This document shows, in pieces, positions 20,541 to 23,088 of a DNA stretch of 23,088 nt. The stretch spans positions 1 to 23,088 of the forward strand of contig NZ_JAZGJP010000025.1 of assembly GCF_036408795.1 (NCBI RefSeq). Reading direction: 5' to 3'. The notes below the pieces were generated by a model. The model worked only from the letters and a program-made list of their open reading frames with translations, was not told the origin of the DNA and searched no databases. Source of the stretch: Olsenella_L kribbiana. GTDB taxonomy: Bacteria; Actinomycetota; Coriobacteriia; Coriobacteriales; Atopobiaceae. The position numbers and the translations under genes are program-made. Position 1 is the first letter of the stretch. Each line of letters begins with the position of its first letter.

Positions 20541-22724
20541 CTAAATCTGATTCATCCTCTGATACACGACCTCGAATTGCTTCACTCTGCGCATCACAGG
20601 CATGCCAGCCTCGACAGAGAAAGCATCATTCGCATCGAAGCGCTGCCAGATATCGAGTCCCCTGTCGAGCAGAATATCCCATTCATGGTTGATGATGAGA
20701 TGGCGGGCATGGATAGTATGCGTAGTATCCAGGTCATAGCTGAAATCAAGTCCCAGGGGTGCAAAGGACTCTGCCATCTGGTCGAAATAGCTTGTCTGTC
20801 TGGAGTCCAGATGCTCATCCGGCGCCGTAAGGAGATGCACCTTCACTTCCGGTACCGAATAGTCGAAGTGGCTCAGTATCACTTCGAGTAGCTCCATGAG
20901 ATTTCGGCACTGGTAGAAGTTCCTGATGTAAGGATCGATGATTTCGACAGAACGAACTCCATCCAGATAGGATCCGAACAGGCTCTCATAGGAGATGCCG
21001 CGCTGGTTCTCACGGAAGGTCTTGTGCCCTTCAAACAGTTTCGACTCTGGAGAAGGCAGAGAAATTGGCCCGACTGCTTCGTCCTTTCCTCTTCCATCGT
21101 CCTCCTCTTCTGAGACAGCAGGCACCTCTGGCGCATCAGCGGCTTGGATGTCGTTCCGTTCGGAAGCATGTGGGCTAGCATCTTCCGCTGTTGTCTTCTG
21201 CTGCGCAAGCTTTGCAGCAGGTGCTACGTCCTCCCCATCCAGAGGCACTCTGTCACGGGAGTGGTAGATACGCGGGTAGCTGTCTTCCTCGAGCGTTGTT
21301 ACGCTCTGCCATGTTCCACCTTTGAGACGATAGCGGAAGTGCGTACGGGAGAATGTTTCGTCGATGCGATAGAGCTGGTCCTTGACGCGGCAACGCAGCT
21401 CCATTGCGAATTCCAGCATCTTTGCCTCTTCCTCGGCTGTAGCGTTCTTGCCCGGGAAGATGATCTTCATGAGGCCAGAGTAGGTCTTGAGGATGCCATC
21501 GCGGTCTCGGGTGGAAAGATCGTCTGACAGCTCGAAGCGCTCCCTGTAGAGGCCAGAGTAGTCAAGTGTACGCAGCGTGCGCAGGGCTTCTGCCAGATAG
21601 TCTACGATGAAGCCATAATTCGAGCTGAACATATCGCCACGGATGATATCGACTTCCCAACCCGGGATATAAGCATGGATACGGTCGATGAAGGCCGAAT
21701 CATGGTAGACCGCAGGAAGGTCCTCGAAGAGATCTGTCTGCCCAATCATGTAGCCGACATCATGGCTTGTGTTGCCGACAAAGGCAAGCGATGCTTCTGC
21801 AGACACCTGCTCGATGCCGCGGCTGAAGCTCTTGTTGGCCATATAGTTCTTCAGGATGTCTACGATATCAGGCTTCGGGCGCTTGTTCTTACCTGCAAAC
21901 TCGTCGAAGGCGACGCAGTCCCAATAGCCTACGAGACCGATCTTGCCATTGGAGTTGTTAACGAAGAGCTTGGCAGGCGTCACCTCTCCGCCAGAAATCA
22001 GGATGCCATGGGGCGAGAACTCGCTGAACACATGGGACTTGCCAGTACCCTTGGGGCCCAGCTCCACAAGGTTGTAGTTGCGCTCGCAGTATGGAACGAG
22101 ACGCGTAAGCTGGAAGAGCTTGGCACGCTCTCCCAGCTGTGCCGGATCCAGCCCGATAGAGCGGATAAGGATATCGATCCATTCGCTAGCTGTGAACTGG
22201 CTACGCCCATCGATGAAGCCATCCAAATCAAAGTTGGCCATCTGGATGGGTTTGAGCGACTTTAGAAGATAGGGAGACTCGTTCTTTGCCTCGTTTGCCG
22301 AATAAGAGAGATCCGCTATGCACCAGACACCAGAGACAAGGAGGCGGCGGTTCTTCTTCACGATGTCTTCTGTCACCAGCACATGGGAGATGCCAAGGTT
22401 CTCGAACGTTGCCTCATAGGCATCCCGCTTCTCGACAAGGTCGACAGAGACCTTGTCTATGACGCGCTGAAAGCCCTTCTGCTTGATATCGCTCCTGATG
22501 GCACCGGCTTCAGCACGCTGCACATAGTGGGCAGCAAGGATGTCACGCACACGCTCGATGCCCTCTTGAATCTCTTCTTCGTCATCCGTAGCGCAGTTCT
22601 GTCCCAGCAGGTACTCGAGGACGTAGCTCGGTACGGCAGCATTGCCACGTACAAGCTTCACCAGGTCCTTGCGGACTACATAGCCCGCAAAGTTGTCATT
22701 GAGCTTCCTGTCGAGATCGTCCAT
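20541..22724 (-). CDS. brxL: BrxL-like AAA+ ATPase with MIT_C (MITD1-type) C-terminus
   Basis: 727 aa. The N-terminus (MDDLDRKLNDNFAGYVVRKD, VPSYVLEYLLGQNCATDD) and the AAA+ core match BREX BrxL: Walker A GPKGTGKS (223-230), Walker B CVAFDEF (270-276), then MANKSFSRGIEQVSAEASL and FVGNTSHD. Instead of the usual Lon-like end, a charged Ala-rich linker (about 492-563) leads to a C-terminal domain (about 576-727). That domain has FGSYLDGVRSVEIIDPYIR, VKVHLLTAP and IHARHLIINHEWDILLDRGL, which reads as the phospholipase-D-like MIT_C domain. BrxL is a DNA-associated ring ATPase needed for BREX defence. GTAAGG lies six bases before the ATG. It follows the pglX remnant by 68 bases. Confidence 0.85.
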   Translation of the reverse strand: MDDLDRKLNDNFAGYVVRKDLVKLVRGNAAVPSYVLEYLLGQNCATDDEEEIQEGIERVRDILAAHYVQRAEAGAIRSDIKQKGFQRVIDKVSVDLVEKRDAYEATFENLGISHVLVTEDIVKKNRRLLVSGVWCIADLSYSANEAKNESPYLLKSLKPIQMANFDLDGFIDGRSQFTASEWIDILIRSIGLDPAQLGERAKLFQLTRLVPYCERNYNLVELGPKGTGKSHVFSEFSPHGILISGGEVTPAKLFVNNSNGKIGLVGYWDCVAFDEFAGKNKRPKPDIVDILKNYMANKSFSRGIEQVSAEASLAFVGNTSHDVGYMIGQTDLFEDLPAVYHDSAFIDRIHAYIPGWEVDIIRGDMFSSNYGFIVDYLAEALRTLRTLDYSGLYRERFELSDDLSTRDRDGILKTYSGLMKIIFPGKNATAEEEAKMLEFAMELRCRVKDQLYRIDETFSRTHFRYRLKGGTWQSVTTLEEDSYPRIYHSRDRVPLDGEDVAPAAKLAQQKTTAEDASPHASERNDIQAADAPEVPAVSEEEDDGRGKDEAVGPISLPSPESKLFEGHKTFRENQRGISYESLFGSYLDGVRSVEIIDPYIRNFYQCRNLMELLEVILSHFDYSVPEVKVHLLTAPDEHLDSRQTSYFDQMAESFAPLGLDFSYDLDTTHTIHARHLIINHEWDILLDRGLDIWQRFDANDAFSVEAGMPVMRRVKQFEVVYQRMNQI

Positions 22725-22792
22725 CGAGTACCTTACTCTCTCTTGCCAGCGGAGACGAATAACATGAACCCAGTCTACGACCAACAAAGCAT

Positions 22793-22993
22793 CTACTTCC
22801 AGTCGCTGAGACCCGGAACCTTTGCCAAGGCATGCGGGAACTTGTTGTAGTTCACCTTCACTCCGTCATCGAGGTCTATATGCACATGCTTCTGCGCAAG
22901 GTCATAGACCACATCACGCTCCCAGTCGGAGAGCTCCTGAACCTGACTGCTCAGGCGGTTAATCTCTTTAATGGCTGAGTACCTCCGGCATAG
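22793..22993 (-). pseudogene. pglX: 3' end of pglX (BREX adenine methyltransferase), truncated
   Basis: The minus-strand frame ending at TAG 22793-22795 encodes the C-terminus INRLSSQVQELSDWERDVVY, then HVHIDLDDGVKVNYNKF and LAKVPGLSDWK. The 'IDLDDGVKVNY.KF' tail is characteristic of PglX-type BREX methyltransferases. The first six-plus codons come from the terminal repeat, and an in-frame TAA (22996-22994) stops it upstream. So only about 60 codons of pglX remain joined to the repeat. If the repeat is an inserted element, pglX is broken here; if it is an assembly break, the rest may lie elsewhere. pglZ, normally between pglX and brxL in type 1 BREX, is absent. Confidence 0.75.
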
Positions 22994-23088
22994 TTAGGCT
23001 CCCTGAACTGCAAACGGCTTAGGCAAGCTCGCAGGAAGCTTCGGCTGGACCGTGGCCGTGGCTGCGATGCCGGAGAGCGGGACATGCA
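22970..23088 (-). repeat. 119-bp terminal inverted repeat, right copy
   Basis: This is the exact reverse complement of bases 1-119. It abuts the pglX remnant at 22969/22970. Read inward (minus strand) it has the same GGGAG-N7-ATG at its inner edge, here giving MPEVLSH then a stop. No longer coding sequence can be recognised within it. Confidence 0.95.

Noticed and set aside
1..23088. CRISPR array, tRNA or rRNA genes
   Set aside because: No regularly spaced repeats and no tRNA- or rRNA-like segments were noticed in the intergenic stretches.

Overview
The window reads as a GC-rich bacterial segment, most likely from an anaerobic gut or oral actinobacterium of the Coriobacteriia (Olsenella/Collinsella/Atopobiaceae type). 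This is inferred from protein flavour and codon use: Shine-Dalgarno starts, an FNR-type regulator, an HtpG of actinobacterial/clostridial style, and abundant sugar PTS genes. No rRNA, tRNA or CRISPR array was seen. Both ends of the window carry the same 119-bp sequence in opposite orientation (1-119 and 22970-23088). This is probably the edge of a multicopy element at which the assembly stops.

Left part (1-5400): htpG lies on the minus strand with a clear terminator and a leader hairpin. Next comes a palindrome-rich 760-bp stretch holding a probable orphan RelB/DinJ-like antitoxin, then a small Cys-rich conserved protein on the plus strand. A minus-strand pair follows: a ComB-family phosphatase and a DUF389 membrane protein.

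Centre (5602-12399): a tight plus-strand operon encodes a TerB-N/TerB-C protein, a DUF2791/BrxD-like P-loop ATPase and an Lhr/BrxHI-like SF2 helicase. The first two overlap by 8 nt and the last two are 3 nt apart. An FNR-type Fe-S Crp regulator follows 41 nt later with no visible terminator between. This is a strong candidate for a Ter/BREX-related DNA-processing or anti-phage system.

Right-centre (12521-20540): all minus strand. From its promoter side, it runs: mannose-family PTS EIIA, EIIB, EIIC, EIID, then a SIS-domain sugar-phosphate enzyme, then a perfect 16-bp hairpin terminator. A GntR/UTRA repressor follows, then a 460-bp spacer with repeat remnants, then a NagE-like PTS EIIBC translationally coupled to a DUF7916 TIM-barrel protein. 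Together this looks like an amino-sugar or glycated-amine uptake and catabolism island. It reads more AT-rich than the left half.

Right end (20541-23088): brxL on the minus strand, whose Lon-like C-terminus appears to be replaced by an MIT_C (MITD1-type, phospholipase-D-like) domain. It is preceded by the last ~60 codons of pglX, cut off by the terminal repeat; pglZ is missing between them. BREX-related genes therefore occur in two modules about 9 kb apart, with carbohydrate genes between.
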